The notes below the pieces were generated by a model that did not search any database, was not told the DNA's origin, and saw nothing but the letters and a program-made list of their open reading frames with translations. The translations under genes and the position numbers were made by a program. A stretch of DNA of 64,000 bases from Serinus canaria (taxonomy: Eukaryota; Chordata; Aves; Passeriformes; Fringillidae). Below are positions 39,561 through 52,800 of the stretch, one piece after another; positions within the stretch are counted from its first letter, which is position 1; each line of letters begins with the position of its first letter. The stretch is from NCBI RefSeq assembly GCF_022539315.1, contig NC_066316.1, positions 56,421,994 through 56,485,993 of the forward strand. The letters run 5' to 3'.

Positions 39561-41914
39561 TTGCACAGGAAAGGTTGGAAACTGCATCCTGTGAAGTAGT
39601 TGGAGTTTTTCCCCATTGCTGAACAGGCAGAATTTTCATGTTCTTTCCAAATCATCCTTATGGTTCACAGCGATCTTCTTTCCCTCTCTACTGCTTTGTT
39701 TTATTGCACAAATACTAAGAATGGCACTTGTTCCAGAGAGCATTACCAGAGCTTTAATAAATATTTCAGTATATTGCACACATTGAGGAAAACTTACCTT
39801 TAATAAAATGTAGCAATGCAGTTACATGTAGCACAGCCCATGAATTTTCTTATGTGCTCAGTTTCCTACCATCTGCTTTGCACACAGTACTCACGCTTGT
39901 GGAGCAGCTTCCTGGATTTTGGCATTTTTATTGCAGATGCCATGCTTTTTCCCTGTTACAATGCCAAGCTTTTCTTTAATCTGAAAAGCAACATACACAG
40001 GTTATACACTAGCTGACAAAGATAGAACAGTGTAATTGAAGAATAATGATTTCCACAGGAAACAGCCTTAAATGCCTGGTAGGACTACAACATATCAAGT
40101 TGGCAGATACTCATTATCAATTTATATTTAATTGTCATTAATTGCCATACTGAGGTAATGTAGCCATTCAATTCAGAAAAAATGACAGAAAAGTCCTGAG
40201 GATGATTATAAAACCATAGTTTTCATTAACACATTTTGGGCTTTGGATCTGTGTTTTGCTTCCCAGAGGGCATAGCAGGGAGAAAGACAAAAGTAGGTTT
40301 ATGACACTCACATAAGGGAAGGAGCCTGCCTGGTGTCAGGAAAAGGCTTCATCATCACCTCTTTGACCTGGAGGTTGCCTTAAGCTGAGTGTGGGGAAAC
40401 AGGGCAAAAAGTTTGAGCTAAAATCAAGTGAAAGCAAATAAAACAATCCAGAAGTGTAAGTAGACCCTGGATTTCATTAATTAATCCAAAAGCTGTTCTG
40501 TTTATAACTAATTCCTGACTTGGTTTTGGCAACATCCAACAGGTCCTGCTCTCCCAGCACAGCTGGAGGAAGGTTCAGCAGAGCTGTGCAGGTGCGGGTT
40601 TAAGACAGGTCATGTCATTCCCCTCTGTAGAGCCACGTAGCAATTTTGGATGTGCAAACCGCTGCTACTTCTCTGTGATGCTAGACTCCTGCCCACTGCA
40701 CTCTGGCATGCCTGGAGAATGCAGGGACTCAGGCAGGGCACAGCATGGCTGGCAAAAGTCTTCCCATGGCCCATTCTTTAGCTATCCATTCTAATCCTGC
40801 TCCTTCTTTTCTGTGTCCAGTGTGAAGCCTCGGGATGAAAGGCAGCCCCACCAAAGTCAAGAGCAAAACCCCACCTGTGCAGAAGAAATTCAGCTGCTGC
40901 CTGGAGCTACAAAGTGGCTCTCCTTGTTCAGCCTTAGTGTCTGCGGGAAAAAGACTGAGCAAATATATAATTTTTGAGATGTGTGAACCCAAACACAACA
41001 TCAAGGTGTTCTGACACCATTTCAAAAGCCAAATGCATTCAAATATAGCAATTTGTGTCTCAGCCAAAGATAGCATCAAAGCCAGCAATATGTACTTCAT
41101 TAGCTGCAGTTTTGTCCCTTGCTTCACTGGGGACATCCTGCATGTTCGTGGCCTGGCCAGGAGCATGCAGTGAGTAGAGTAAAGCAGCTATCCAGACCAA
41201 GCACCAGTAACATCCTTGAAATCATCATTCTTTCCTGAACACTGAAGGCTTGCTGAAATCTGTGGCTGAAAGCCCAGCTCAAAGACAGCTTTAGGAGAAG
41301 TTCATCTTAACTACTCCATAGAGGCAGTACTTTCTCTCAGAAAGCTGCTCACTCGTGCCTTCCCTTGCCACAACCTCTGATGACCATGGGAAACAGATAT
41401 TTTGATTTCCATAATACTTTTTCACTTCTCAGGTGCACTTCATTTGCTCTTATTAATAATGGAACAGGTTTGGTTTGGAGCAAATTTGGCTTCTATAGCC
41501 AGCTGGTAGAAGAAGCATCAGATCTTGATGGTTGTTGTGAGATTTTTTTCCCCATTATTTTAACTGGGAACCATTTCACATGTGTAGGGCTCTTCCAACA
41601 TTTACTGGGCACCAGAAATCAATCAGAGTACAGGAAACAAAAATCTTGAAGGTTCATCAATATTTCAGGCCCCATCAACAACACATTCAATTTTATCTGG
41701 AAAGAGATTGGAAATTTTGCTCACTTTGCAGCTTTGAAACACAGCAAGCCCAGTTCAGTGGAACTGAAACCTTGAGCAGGTGACAGTGTCAGATGCTCCA
41801 CCTGCCCCTTGCTGCCACCAGTACAGCAGACCCACATGGAATACCATCCATGTGACCACAGAGCACTGCAGAGCAACAGAAATTTCACATGATTTATTTG
41901 TTTCTTCCATGTTT

Positions 41915-41955
41915 AATTGTCTACTCCCTCCCAAACATGGAGGGAGTAGACAATT
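41915..41955. repeat. Perfect 17-bp inverted repeat with 7-base loop
   Basis: The left arm AATTGTCTACTCCCTCC (41915-41931) and right arm GGAGGGAGTAGACAATT (41939-41955) are exact reverse complements, separated by CAAACAT. The stem does not extend further on either side. It is too short for a typical microRNA precursor and has no T-run suggesting a known terminator. Confidence 0.95.
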
Positions 41956-43727
41956 TTTAGCCTCTCTCTGAGACCTTGGACCAAAACTCTTGCCCTTCTG
42001 CCATCACCCTTCTTATAGATGGCATTGACCATTGGGGGAGCAAAAACTGAATCTTAACTTGGAGTCCTTCCTCCTCAGGGCTGGCTTTTAGGATGATGGT
42101 CTGTTTTTTGCCTCAAGGACAACAAAAAGCTATCCAGAAAAATTACCCTAATTTCCAGAAAATACAAAGGCAGTAGTAAGTCACGCATAACAGACCTGCA
42201 GGAAAGATATGAACATTTATTTCTTTGCTTAAGTGCTACAGCTTTCAGTTCTTTCTTTATTCTTTTTAGTTAATTTATTTGCAAGATTATAGCAGTTTTA
42301 TCTTTGCTTGATAAATAGTGGGATTTTCTGTGGCTTGGACTACAGTAACATTTTGAGGGCCTCTAACAGGACCTGACCCCAACAGCATCATAGCTTGTCC
42401 ACAAGCTTTTGTTTTCTGCAGAAGTTTAATTTTCTGAAACTTACAAACTCCTGGCTTCTCTATTTTCTGTGTGACTGTTTCCTTTAAGACTCAGCAGTTT
42501 TCTACCCATTGAAAGTGTACAAGATTGACTAATGGAACAAGTGTCATGGTTCTGGAAAAGTATTTCCAAAGCATGTATATTCTTGTTTGACTCACATTGC
42601 TTCTCTCAGTGGGAGAGTTACTGTGCTAAGGAGAACATGTTATGTACCAGTTAGTCAGGTAGCCTGGTGATTACATGTAGCTTTCTAAAGGAACATCATG
42701 CCTTTTTGTGCAGTTTTGACTTGCTTTTATGTACTTTTTTGGCAGCTTGCTCCTTCTACTTTTTTAAATCTCCAAAACTACACCATTGTTTTCAAGAGTC
42801 TTAGAAAACTAGATATGAATGATTTGATTTTATTCTTCCTGCTCAATAATTATGCACTTCTCTCTCTATTTTTGCTTTCTTCATATTTCATTGTGACTAA
42901 TGTACAGCAACACAAAAATAAATCTTGCAATTACTGAAAATGCAGTTCAGGAGTACAGTTTCCAGAGATCAAAAAAAGAACAACCCACAAAGAAATGGAG
43001 GTTTGATTTTTACTTCTTGGCAGGCAAGGCAACATGTGGAATCAAACATATAGTTAGGATCTAGCTGAACTGGTAAGCCACAGCCTTCAAGGAGAAGCTG
43101 TGTGGACGTGTTCTGCCCAGTGCAATCCCAGAGAGGAATTCTTCCCAGTGTGACTGCAGGGAAACCCAGGATTCTGCTGGGCTGTTCAAGGCAGGACATA
43201 ACTTTTTTAGAGTTTTTCCCACCATTGCCATGTTCCATGGGTGGGCAGGGATGCATTCTGCTCCCTCACCTTCTCCATGTCCACTGTGATTTTTTCTGCC
43301 CCAGAAACCTGCAAATGTTAGACAAGACTCCTCTCTTTGCTCTGTTTTGCTCTCCTTGGGATAAACAAGGATCCTCTACTGTGGGCAGGCTGCCCAGAAA
43401 GGCAGGCAGGCTTGGAAAAGGAGACTGAAGCTTTTTTCTTTAACACTTCCTAAGGAAAAAGAAAAGATGTTTCCTTTACTTTGGAGCAAATAATGGGCAT
43501 GTGATAAATCAACATGAGAGAGTGGGTATGGCAGTTTTACTGCAAGAAAAATTCAGTGGGGAAAAGCGCTAAACTCTGCCTCTTGACTCCAGACACCCTT
43601 ACAGGTTAAACTGATTTATTCTGTATTAAATTTGCAGACTATTATCTACACAGTTGTCCTGGGTTTTTTAATCTCTGGAAACTTAATTCATGTGAGGTAC
43701 CCCAAGGTGTAAAATACACCAATTTTA

Positions 43728-43860
43728 ACCAACCAACCAAACAAACAAACCAAAACAAACCCCCAAACAAACACAAAAAACCAAACAAGAACAAAAAAAT
43801 TCCAAACAAATGAAAACCCCAAAACCAACTCAAAATCCACCAAAAAAAAAAACCAAAAAC
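43728..43860. repeat. A/C-rich low-complexity tract
   Basis: AACC, AAAC and CAAAAC units run without a fixed period, starting as ACCAACCAACCAAACAAACA. The minus strand reads as a Phe/Trp/Leu/Val-rich open frame only because of this composition. Confidence 0.8.
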
Positions 43861-43883
43861 CTAAACCCCATGTTGGACTGGAT

Positions 43884-43919
43884 ATTTTAAACTCTTCCAT
43901 CATTTTAAACTCTTCCATC
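43884..43919. repeat. 18-bp direct duplication
   Basis: The unit ATTTTAAACTCTTCCATC is present twice in tandem with no mismatch, directly after the A/C-rich tract. Confidence 0.85.
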
Positions 43920-45194
43920 CCACATTACTCTTGTTTTCTATAACAGCTGCATATCCAAAAGCACTTCTCTCTTTTAAGTAATGAAACAAACAATGAGATG
44001 TTAGTGGTATACAGCTCTTATGTAAGTCAGGGTGAGGGAAAAACTTTAGTTAGACACAGGACAACAGTAGAAAGAAGTTGTAGGAGATGCTCCTTGAGTG
44101 ACAGAGAAAAGTGTGGGTGTAGAGAAGGCCTAAACTTCTCCATTTGCAATAGCACTGGGGAGAGTACCAGTGGACAAAGGCAATTTTAAGAGAGAACAAA
44201 GAGCAGGACTCAGCAGGGACCCTCGAGTGGATTTTACCTGACACAAATTGTGTGACATGTGCAGGTGGTTGTGCAGACTTCTGAGGGTTAACTCCACACC
44301 CTGAAATTCCCTTTTAATAACAGTGAGTATCACACGCAGATATAATCGGCTGTGCTCCATCATTCTTTCCATCCCCCCTGGGAAGAGAGTAGGAAATCTG
44401 TCCAGGCTGGCATCCATGCAGCCAAAGGCTCATTCTCCCTTCCACATCCCCAGGCTCATCCTGCACACACCTCCCTAATGCGCTAGAATGGGCTTAATTT
44501 GATCTTGACAAAATAAAATTAAGTAAGCGCAAAACCACTAAAGTTATTATAGAGAGTGACTTTCTAAATCACGTTTAACTTCATGCCATGCCAGGAGATA
44601 ATCCCCAGCTAAATCCAGCCTCAACTGAAAAGAAATTTCCAACTAATTCAGCTCACTGTGCTTTAGATCTCAACTGCAGAGAAGCTAAAGCTACTAACCA
44701 CTCTTTAAAAACTTCGTCTTTTCCCAGGCTATTTTAGCATGCGATGATCTCAATGATCACCCTTAAAATCAATTTCAACTTCCAGCCACAGATGATGTGA
44801 AATTAAAAAAATATATCTCTTTCAGAAGTTTCTCTTCTACCAAAGGGTTTAGATGACCTGCCTGTTCCACCACTTTACCAGTTTGCTCAAGCTGAGCATA
44901 CAGAGGTGGAAAGAAGTTTTGTCTTCATTGCAGAACAACAAGATGTAAAGGTATTCAACTGACAGAAGCTGTGATTAAATTGTGATGAAATAAATCCACA
45001 TTTAGATGTAAGATCAAATCCTGAGTAAGTGTAAAATCATTATAACCCTGTTGAATTAATTGAATTTCTGCTTATTTTAATCAGCTGAGACTGACTAGAG
45101 CTGAACTTTTGTGAGAGTAATCTTCAGCTCTCTATTACAAGCATAATTACTAATTTGCTTTTCCAAGCATCTTGCAGTGTTTCTATCCATTCAT

Positions 45195-45232
45195 TTATGT
45201 GGAGTTCTTCATCAGTTATGTGGAGTTCCTCG
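45195..45232. repeat. 21-bp direct duplication, second copy partial
   Basis: TTATGTGGAGTTCTTCATCA(G) at 45195-45215 is followed by TTATGTGGAGTTCCTCG. It is a small tandem duplication with no linked feature. Confidence 0.75.
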
Positions 45233-46315
45233 TTCCTTGTAGCTTGAACATGAAGCAGGGATCCTGCACCAATTCCTGCTGAATCAGGGCTCAGTGCATA
45301 TACTACCAATCACTTTTCTCACATGGGTGCTTAAAATAGCATCTTCAGCCCATTGTAGCTCACTGGGAAATCTGTCAGCAAATTTCACATTTCTATTATT
45401 ACAAGACCAATTTTAGAACTAGAAAAAAAAAATCATAGCAATGATAAAGCTCCAGGTGGAGACAGGTCAGTACTGCAAATAATTTCATAATGAAGTGCCG
45501 AAATATCAGAGTGAATTCATTTTTTAGCATGTTCTTATTATCTTGAATTGGTTTTCCACAAACATTTGCTCGATTAAAATGTTGATTGACAGTAGTATTT
45601 ACACTTCACTTCTTACAAAGCTGCACATGCACTATTCATGGTTAATGAGTTTGCATTAGCATGAGCAATTACTCTTACTAGAAATGCTCACACATTTCTG
45701 AGTTTAGGAGAGCAGGTAAATCCCTCCATATTGTGGGCAGTATTGAACTGTGCTTCCATCTCAAAGCCTTCCTCCAGGCTCAGTTTATATTCATCTATTG
45801 ACATGAGGGACCCCAGAACTGAAACTGTAATGAGACTGGGGGAAGTGGAGACTGGATGCCATATGACTTATTGACTAGGAAGTTTAAATAGCTGACACCA
45901 TGGTATTGCCCAGAAATTTCATAAAAACATAAACACAAGTGGTTAAAAAATTTCTAATAATACATCTTGAGAGAAATCCCAAGTGCTTGTACATGTGCTA
46001 TAATTAGGGAGCATCCATTATTAAGTCACTTCTGTCAAATGTTACTTTAAAATCAATCCAGTCTAGCACTGTTTTTTTTTCTTTTTAGATTAAACTGCAG
46101 GCGTCCTGGTTAATATCAGAAGATAAAGGACTTCTGACACACTCCTAAAAGAGAAAAGTGCAAAAAATTCCTCAGCATCTATGAAACTAGACATCCATTA
46201 GTAAAGAATTAGGGAACTCTAATGCCTGGAGTTGAAGGGAATTGTTCAACTGTGTTGAAGGGAAAGTCTGTGATTTAAAAGCATAGAATTTATCATAAAT
46301 TCCATTATTCAAATT

Positions 46316-46755
46316 GTAGAATTGTTAGGATTGTAAGGGACATAGTTCCAACCACCTTGCCATGGATAGGGGTGCCACCCTACTAGACCAGGTTTCTCAG
46401 GGCCCCATCCAACCTGGCCTTGAACCCTTCCAGGATGGAGCATCCACAGCTACTCTTGGCAACCTGTGCCAGTGCCTCACTCCCCTTTGAGCAAAGAATT
46501 TCTTCCTGACATATTTTCTAAATATCTCCTCTTCTAGTTTAAAAACCTTCCCCCTTGTCCTGTCACTGTCTGCCCATGCAAGAAGTCACTCTCCATCCTT
46601 TTTTATAAGCCCCCTGGAAGTATGGGAAGGCTGCACTGAGGTTCTCCAAGAGCCTTCCCTTCTCCAGGATGAACAATTCACACCCACACATCCTGGAAGA
46701 GTTTTCTGGGCTCTGTAACCCTGTTCCAGCCACATTCTGAATGGTGTCTTAGAGT
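46316..46755 (-). mobile_element. CR1 LINE fragment, reverse orientation
   Basis: Plus-strand landmarks of an inverted CR1 3' region are clear: TAGTTCCAACCACCTTGCCA, CCCCATCCAACCTGGCCTTG with AACCCTTCCAGG, then CAACCTGTGCCAGTGCCTCA and AAGAATTTCTTCCTGACAT, and finally CCTTCCCTTCTCCAGGATGA. The copy is 5'-truncated and carries no intact reading frame. Confidence 0.92.
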
Positions 46756-49444
46756 GCCTCCCAGCACAGCACAGCACTGAGGTGGTCAGTGGTGCTGCTG
46801 AACTGACTCACTCTTGAGAGGGCAGCCAGGGACCAGACACTGTCTGAAAAAGTTTTAAGTGATGTGGAGAACTGGCTGACTTCAGTTGGAAACCAAAGTA
46901 AAAAATAAAATGAGACTACAATAACTTGCTGTGCCTCTGAAATTTGAAGGCTTGACCATGCATTGCAGATATGTCATTATGAAATATGACTTCATGGTTC
47001 TTCATGGATGTGTCCCTTGGGGACCAGACACCACTCTGTATAGGTTGTTTCACATTTGGTTGACTTTGAGCAAACCTTTAAAATCTATAACTGTTACGAC
47101 AGTCAGTGTGAGAAACACAGATCATGAAAAATGTATTTAAGTCCTTACTATCCTCCTGGGTTTTTCTGAATTTCAAGAAAAAAGACAATAAAAAGTAGGG
47201 GGGTTTTTTAAGGGCAGATTTTTGGTGTAATTTTGTGTTCCAATCCTAGTGATTGGCATCAGGACACAGATTTTTACATCATAATTTTGGGGTCCTAATA
47301 ATAAACATGCATAATTTATTTTTAAACTGCAACAGTAATTGGGAACCTGAAAAATGCATGTTGCTTAAAACATGTCTTGTAGGCCATAAAAAACTTCCCT
47401 TACCCATATACTTGTTCAAAGAAAATTAAATTCATAGTCTATAGGTATTGTTTTGAAAAATTGATCTGAAAGAAAATATCTGAAAAAAGATCTGAAGATG
47501 GGAAGGATTCAGAAAGACAAATTAATTAAAAAAACCCCCAATCTAAGAATTCTGCCTGGACTCTAAATATTCTGCTAATAAGCAAAGGAATTACTAACTG
47601 CTGGCTGGGTGCTGCTGACTTGTGCTGTTCATCTGCCACCATATTATTATTATTTTGCCTCCAGCATTGCTGTGGAGCTCACTTTAGCTAATGATCATGC
47701 AACTAACAGTCTGTCAGCCCTAATATCTATGGGAAACAAAATGGAATTTGTCCCTACACTATTAGCCATGCTTTCTAAGCACACTTCCTTTGGCCATATG
47801 TATTGAACATTACATTTAATGCCTACTCTACTACATGCCTACCGGATATGTGAGATAAAGAAAAAGTTTATAGGGCAGTATGTAGAAGTCTACATAAACT
47901 TCTTTGGCACACTCTTGAAATACAAAACCAGATCAACTTAGATCATTGCTCAGTTTTTGGAGTAAATGCAAGACCTGAGAAGCAGCGGGTCAGTAGACTG
48001 GCAGCCAATAATAATGACAATTTATTGAAAGACTCAGTTTTTGCCTGAGGTCATCTAATTACATGTATTGTAACCACAATGAAGTTTAACACAAGGGCAA
48101 TTAAAGCTTCCATTTCGAGGAGGTAAAGAAGCCTAACTCCAGGGTGAATCAAAGGGGAGGAGAGGCAGCTGGGGTAAAATCAGCAAGGGTTCCTGATCTG
48201 GGAGTCCCTTAAATGTGGTAGGGATTAATATAGCTAGCAATTGCCACTCCGACCACCACTGCCTCCAAAGCAATGGATACTGAGCTGTGCCAAGAGAAAA
48301 ACTGGCTGCCCTTGGTGCCCAGAGTGAGCTGGAAAGGCTCAGAAGCCCTCGCTCTGCTCTGCTGCATTTGCTCCAGTACTGCTGAGATGACCTCTTTCTT
48401 ATGGCACTGAAGTCACCTGTGAACTGTCAGGAAAGTGTGAGAGAAGGGAGCTGGGGAAAGCAAGCAGTGAGTTCCTTTCAGACGCGCTATTGTTGAGTCA
48501 GAGTCTGTCCCTCTAGACTATGTTTCCCTCTTCCACAAATAGCTTTGCATAAAAAAAAAACCAAAAAAAAAACAAAAAACCAAACCAAAAATAAAACCAG
48601 GAAAAGTGACTGTATCTTGTTTTCACCACTGTTTTTCCATTTCTGAACACAATTATCACTTTCTGTCTCTCCCATCACTTGTTCAATTAGTCAGATTTCA
48701 CCTCATTAGCTAAGAAAATGAGAAGTACTTGAGATTTACTGATTCTTTTCAAGTGTTCAGTGGCAGAGACAGGAATCTTCCCTCTTGATTTGGACTCAAA
48801 AAAGCTTGAGTTTAGGACCTCCTAACATACACCCAAATGAACTGCTAGCAAGCTTTTGAACTTTTAGGGATGTCCACTTACTCTAAAACATGGCTCAAGG
48901 AGTAAACACTCACTGCAAGGCAAATGTAAGGCTTATTGTCTACACCTCAGCTCTGTTATTTCTCAGCAAGCGAGGCTGAGGTCCTGAGTATTTAGATATT
49001 CCCACTTTGAAGCTACTGAAAATACAGTCAGTTCACTGATACCTGTTTAAGTTTTGCTAAGAATAACAGATTTAATTTTTCATGCAGTGGAAGGCAATCG
49101 CCCAGAGTGCTCAGAAAGGGGTGAGTACTAAATAGGTAGGCATATTAATTCTCTAAGTCCTTTAATTAGCATCATTTCATCATATTCTACTTCATTATAC
49201 CTGCCCCAGGGTCTTACAAAACACCTCAAACCTGCTGCCATGTTGTGCTCAATACCAGTTTTCCACCAAAGCCAGTTTGTATCCTAGGTTCCTACACATC
49301 CTTACTTTGCTCTCCTACATATATTTTGTTATATATTCTACATTATGCTCTGTAGGTATATATTTTACTGACTCTGTTGCTTCAGAGCTGAATATTTCAG
49401 GAACAAAGACAGTTTCTTAGAGACAGGGGTGGTGGATATGAGCA
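46756..49444. other. Intergenic DNA; no gene seen
   Basis: AT-rich unique sequence with open frames below 70 codons. An A-rich tract with CCAAA interruptions lies at 48550-48600. Nothing else stands out. Confidence 0.6.
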
Positions 49445-49835
49445 CCCAACTGGAGTTCTGCATACAGTTGTTTATATCACATGCTTTAGGAAAGATGCAG
49501 ACCATCTGGAAAAAGCCCAGGGTAGGCAAGAAGAGGACTTGTGAGAAAAATGGGGTTGTTTAGTCTAGAAAATGGGGGATGTGAGAAACCTTTCGATATT
49601 TAAAACATTATTGCAAAATGACCTGGATGAATAAATTCCTATGTGACTGAAGACAAGGAAAAAAGCAACTGTTTATGATACAGCATGAGAGATTTCAGAT
49701 GACCTTCTGGAAAACCTTTCTAATGGTTAATGGCAGTTCAGGACTGGAATATCCACTGGGGAAGTAGTAGAGTACTTAACTGAAGTAAAAAGGGATAAAT
49801 CCACTGCTTTTATTAGGGGTCTTGACCTAAGATTA
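49445..49835 (+). mobile_element. Old CR1 LINE fragment
   Basis: The segment CTGGAGTTCTGCATACAGTT matches the CR1 'LEYC.QFW' region. It is followed in order by GGTTGTTTAGTCTAGAAAAT (the 'GLFSLEK' region), a diverged middle, then GACTGGAATATCCACTGGGG. It is strongly diverged and has no coding capacity. Confidence 0.75.
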
Positions 49836-52800
49836 TTAACAGTTTAAATGTGTATCTCCATGACATCCATCTCTCACCACTCAGAAAGGCAGCTGCTTTC
49901 AGAACCTTCTGAGGCAGACACAGAAGGTGTCTGCAGCACAACAAATTGACCATTGCAGAAGAAGGAAGGGCTCTCTTTCCATTCACTGGTTCTGTGAGGC
50001 CAAACTGTGGACCTTTCACTCATTTTCTTAAGTGGAGAAACAGTTATTCCAGTATTCAGGTGGGAAGTGGCTTGCTCAGCTGATTAGTAAACATTGCTAA
50101 TTATTCTGTGGTTTTGAAGTCTTGAAACTACATATTCACACTCTACTGAGCATGAGACACCATATCAGAGCCTTGAGGAAATTAAAACAAATGAAAAGCA
50201 AGTTTTTGCTTTATAAATCATATGTAAAACCATCAGAAGTCCTTCTGGGTTTTCAGAGAAGTTGTCTCAAGTTAGATCTTCAAGGTTTTCATCAAAACTG
50301 AAACAAAAAAAAATGTTTAATGTAATAGCAATTGCATAGAGCACCCAAGAGTTACATTATTTGACTGCTCTCCTCAGCCCCAAGCCACCAGTGTTAACTT
50401 CATGGGGCTGATACAGTCTTTTATTCATTGAAAAGGTCCTTTGTTTACACAACACTTGAGGTTACAGATGTCACCTGGAGGTAAAAACGTTCTCAACACC
50501 AGAACTGTCAAATAGCAAAAGACATAGGAGCCAGTCCTGCTACAGTGGAAAGCAGGACAGGGATGTTTTGTCAATAAGTGAAGGTCCTGCAGAAAGATTG
50601 TGTACAAATTTTTTGAGGCATAAAAGGTATTAATTTTAAACAGTAAATGGCAAAATAAACACAGGATTAAATATAGGGCCCTGTAAATAACTATATTTGC
50701 AACTTTATATTAACATTACAAAAATAAAATTATTGCTAAATTGTGTCATTCTTTCTTACTATACAAATTCAAGGGAATAATATAATCTTTTCACTGGTGG
50801 TTAGGTTGTACATACATACACTTCTATAGCTGTAGGAATTACTGTTTTTATTTCCATCAATTGCAAGGATTATAAATTCTTTCACTTTTTACATCCTTTT
50901 CTCTGGAAAATCAGCTAAAAGTATGGACGCACATGTTTTGCCACTAAACAAAACTTGCTTAGTTTAGAAACCATCTCCATTATACAGGAAAGAATATATA
51001 TTTTTTATATTAGGACAATAATAATATTTTTTAAATCCATTTGCACTTTAAAGGAGTGATGTGGACTGTTTAGAAAAAAAAGAAAATTTGAGTCTGCACA
51101 GTATATTTGTCTTTATGGTAACTGCTGTTCCTCCAAATATAAACAAAATGGGACTTAAGCAGAATAGGGCACTTAGAGCCAATTAGAATCTTACTCTCTA
51201 TTTCACTGGGTTTTAAAAATAAAGTTTAAAAAAAGGAGCTCCTACTTGAAGTTTCAAATTTAAATCAAAAAGCAGTTAGAGTTAACCAGCTGTGAGTACA
51301 TATAGGATTCTTGATTGATTCTGTAAATAAACGAGTTATATTTTTTCCTGCTCAGAAGCAAGTAGGTGCATTCTTTCTGACATTCTCTAGCCATCTCACT
51401 AGTCCCTGCTATGCTCTCCTTGATAATCAGCCTAATTTGTGGAGCAATCAATATTTCCATTTTTATAACAAAATGACATCTTGTGTGCAAATGAAATCTC
51501 TCAAAGCATCTGTATGAACATGGCAGTAATCAAATTGCTTGGTTGCTCTGTAACACGAGTAAGGAACACATCAGAGAAATAAAGAGGGACATTCACACAC
51601 AGGTGGAATCTGCTAGTCAGGGAATAGCCATAGTAACAAGCTCGCGTGAAACATATTCTGTTCCATTTCCTGCTTCCAGGGACCCACTTAATTTGGTGTA
51701 CTTAGACACTCTGTATCTCCACTTGTCAGTCAAGCCACCATCTGCTCCTACTCCCTGTAACCCCTTCCAGGTTCCTATGTACCCCCATATAGCCTCAAAT
51801 CCCTTCCACTTCAAAGAGTTTGAACAACCTCTGATCCTTTCCCTCCTGCTTTGAGCATGTCCCAGCTCCACAGTATGTGGGCTGAGAAGTGCTGGCCTGT
51901 TAAAAGGTTATGTCTACATCCTGTTTTGAAGACAGATGCAAGTTTGCTTCAAGCTGGTGGGAAGCGAGCCAGTTTGGATGCAGAGGCCAGGTGACTGCAT
52001 TATCAGCATAATGCTGAGCTTGATGCAATAAGCCTGACAGAGAAACAGAATATATTAGCTGAGCTTCAGTCAGTGCAGAGCTCAGGCAAAGCAAGCTTAC
52101 ATCTGTCTGCAATCTGTCAGGCAGCTCTATATTGTGCCTGAATCGCATAATTCCCCCTTCAGTCTTAACAGCCCACACACAGACTGAAGCAGGGACAGAA
52201 AGCCATTCTGTTTGCTCTCTACAGATGAATTTGCTGATACTGGGCTTCTGTCAGAAATGGCACACCTGCATGGAGCTATACTCCGCTGTGCTGCCATTTC
52301 TATCATAGGAACCAGGTCTACATTTGCCAAAAAGCTTTTATACTCCACATCTATATTTACATTTGCTCAGTTACCAGTAAGAGATTATTTTCTGCACTGC
52401 TACCTGTCTCCACCCACTGAGAATCAGCTTGAGAGCCTCTAAACATGTATTACAAAAAAAGATTTGCAATTCTCTTTCCATTTTCAATCTGTGCAAAAGA
52501 ACAAGATTTCTGATAAAATAAGACTCACAAAAGCACTACTTGCTTTCAGTGTTCCAGCACTGCTAAGGATGAAACCCACAGTTAGCCATTTTGAAATACA
52601 TCAACAGAAAATAAAGAGACTATTAATCCTTAGGACCATGTACCCCTGGGAGATCTTGCATGCTACCTTACATGCTACTTTTCATAAAGTCCATTTTCAA
52701 TGTTACATCTATTGATCATAAAGACTGGACAATGCTATACGTCCAGCTGCCACCTGGCATATGGCATATTTCCATCCTCTGGCCAGGGAAAGCCTTTCTT

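Larger units (their letters stand above)
35711..46315. other. Intergenic DNA; no gene seen
   Basis: Mostly AT-rich single-copy sequence. Open frames reach 145 codons (40729-41166 minus) and 108 codons (43102-43428 plus), with no recognisable domain or splice-bounded coding pattern. Within it I note a stretch at 39280-39560 that reads like conserved non-coding DNA, a perfect hairpin at 41915-41955, an A/C-rich tract at 43728-43860 and two short duplications at 43884 and 45195. Confidence 0.55.
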
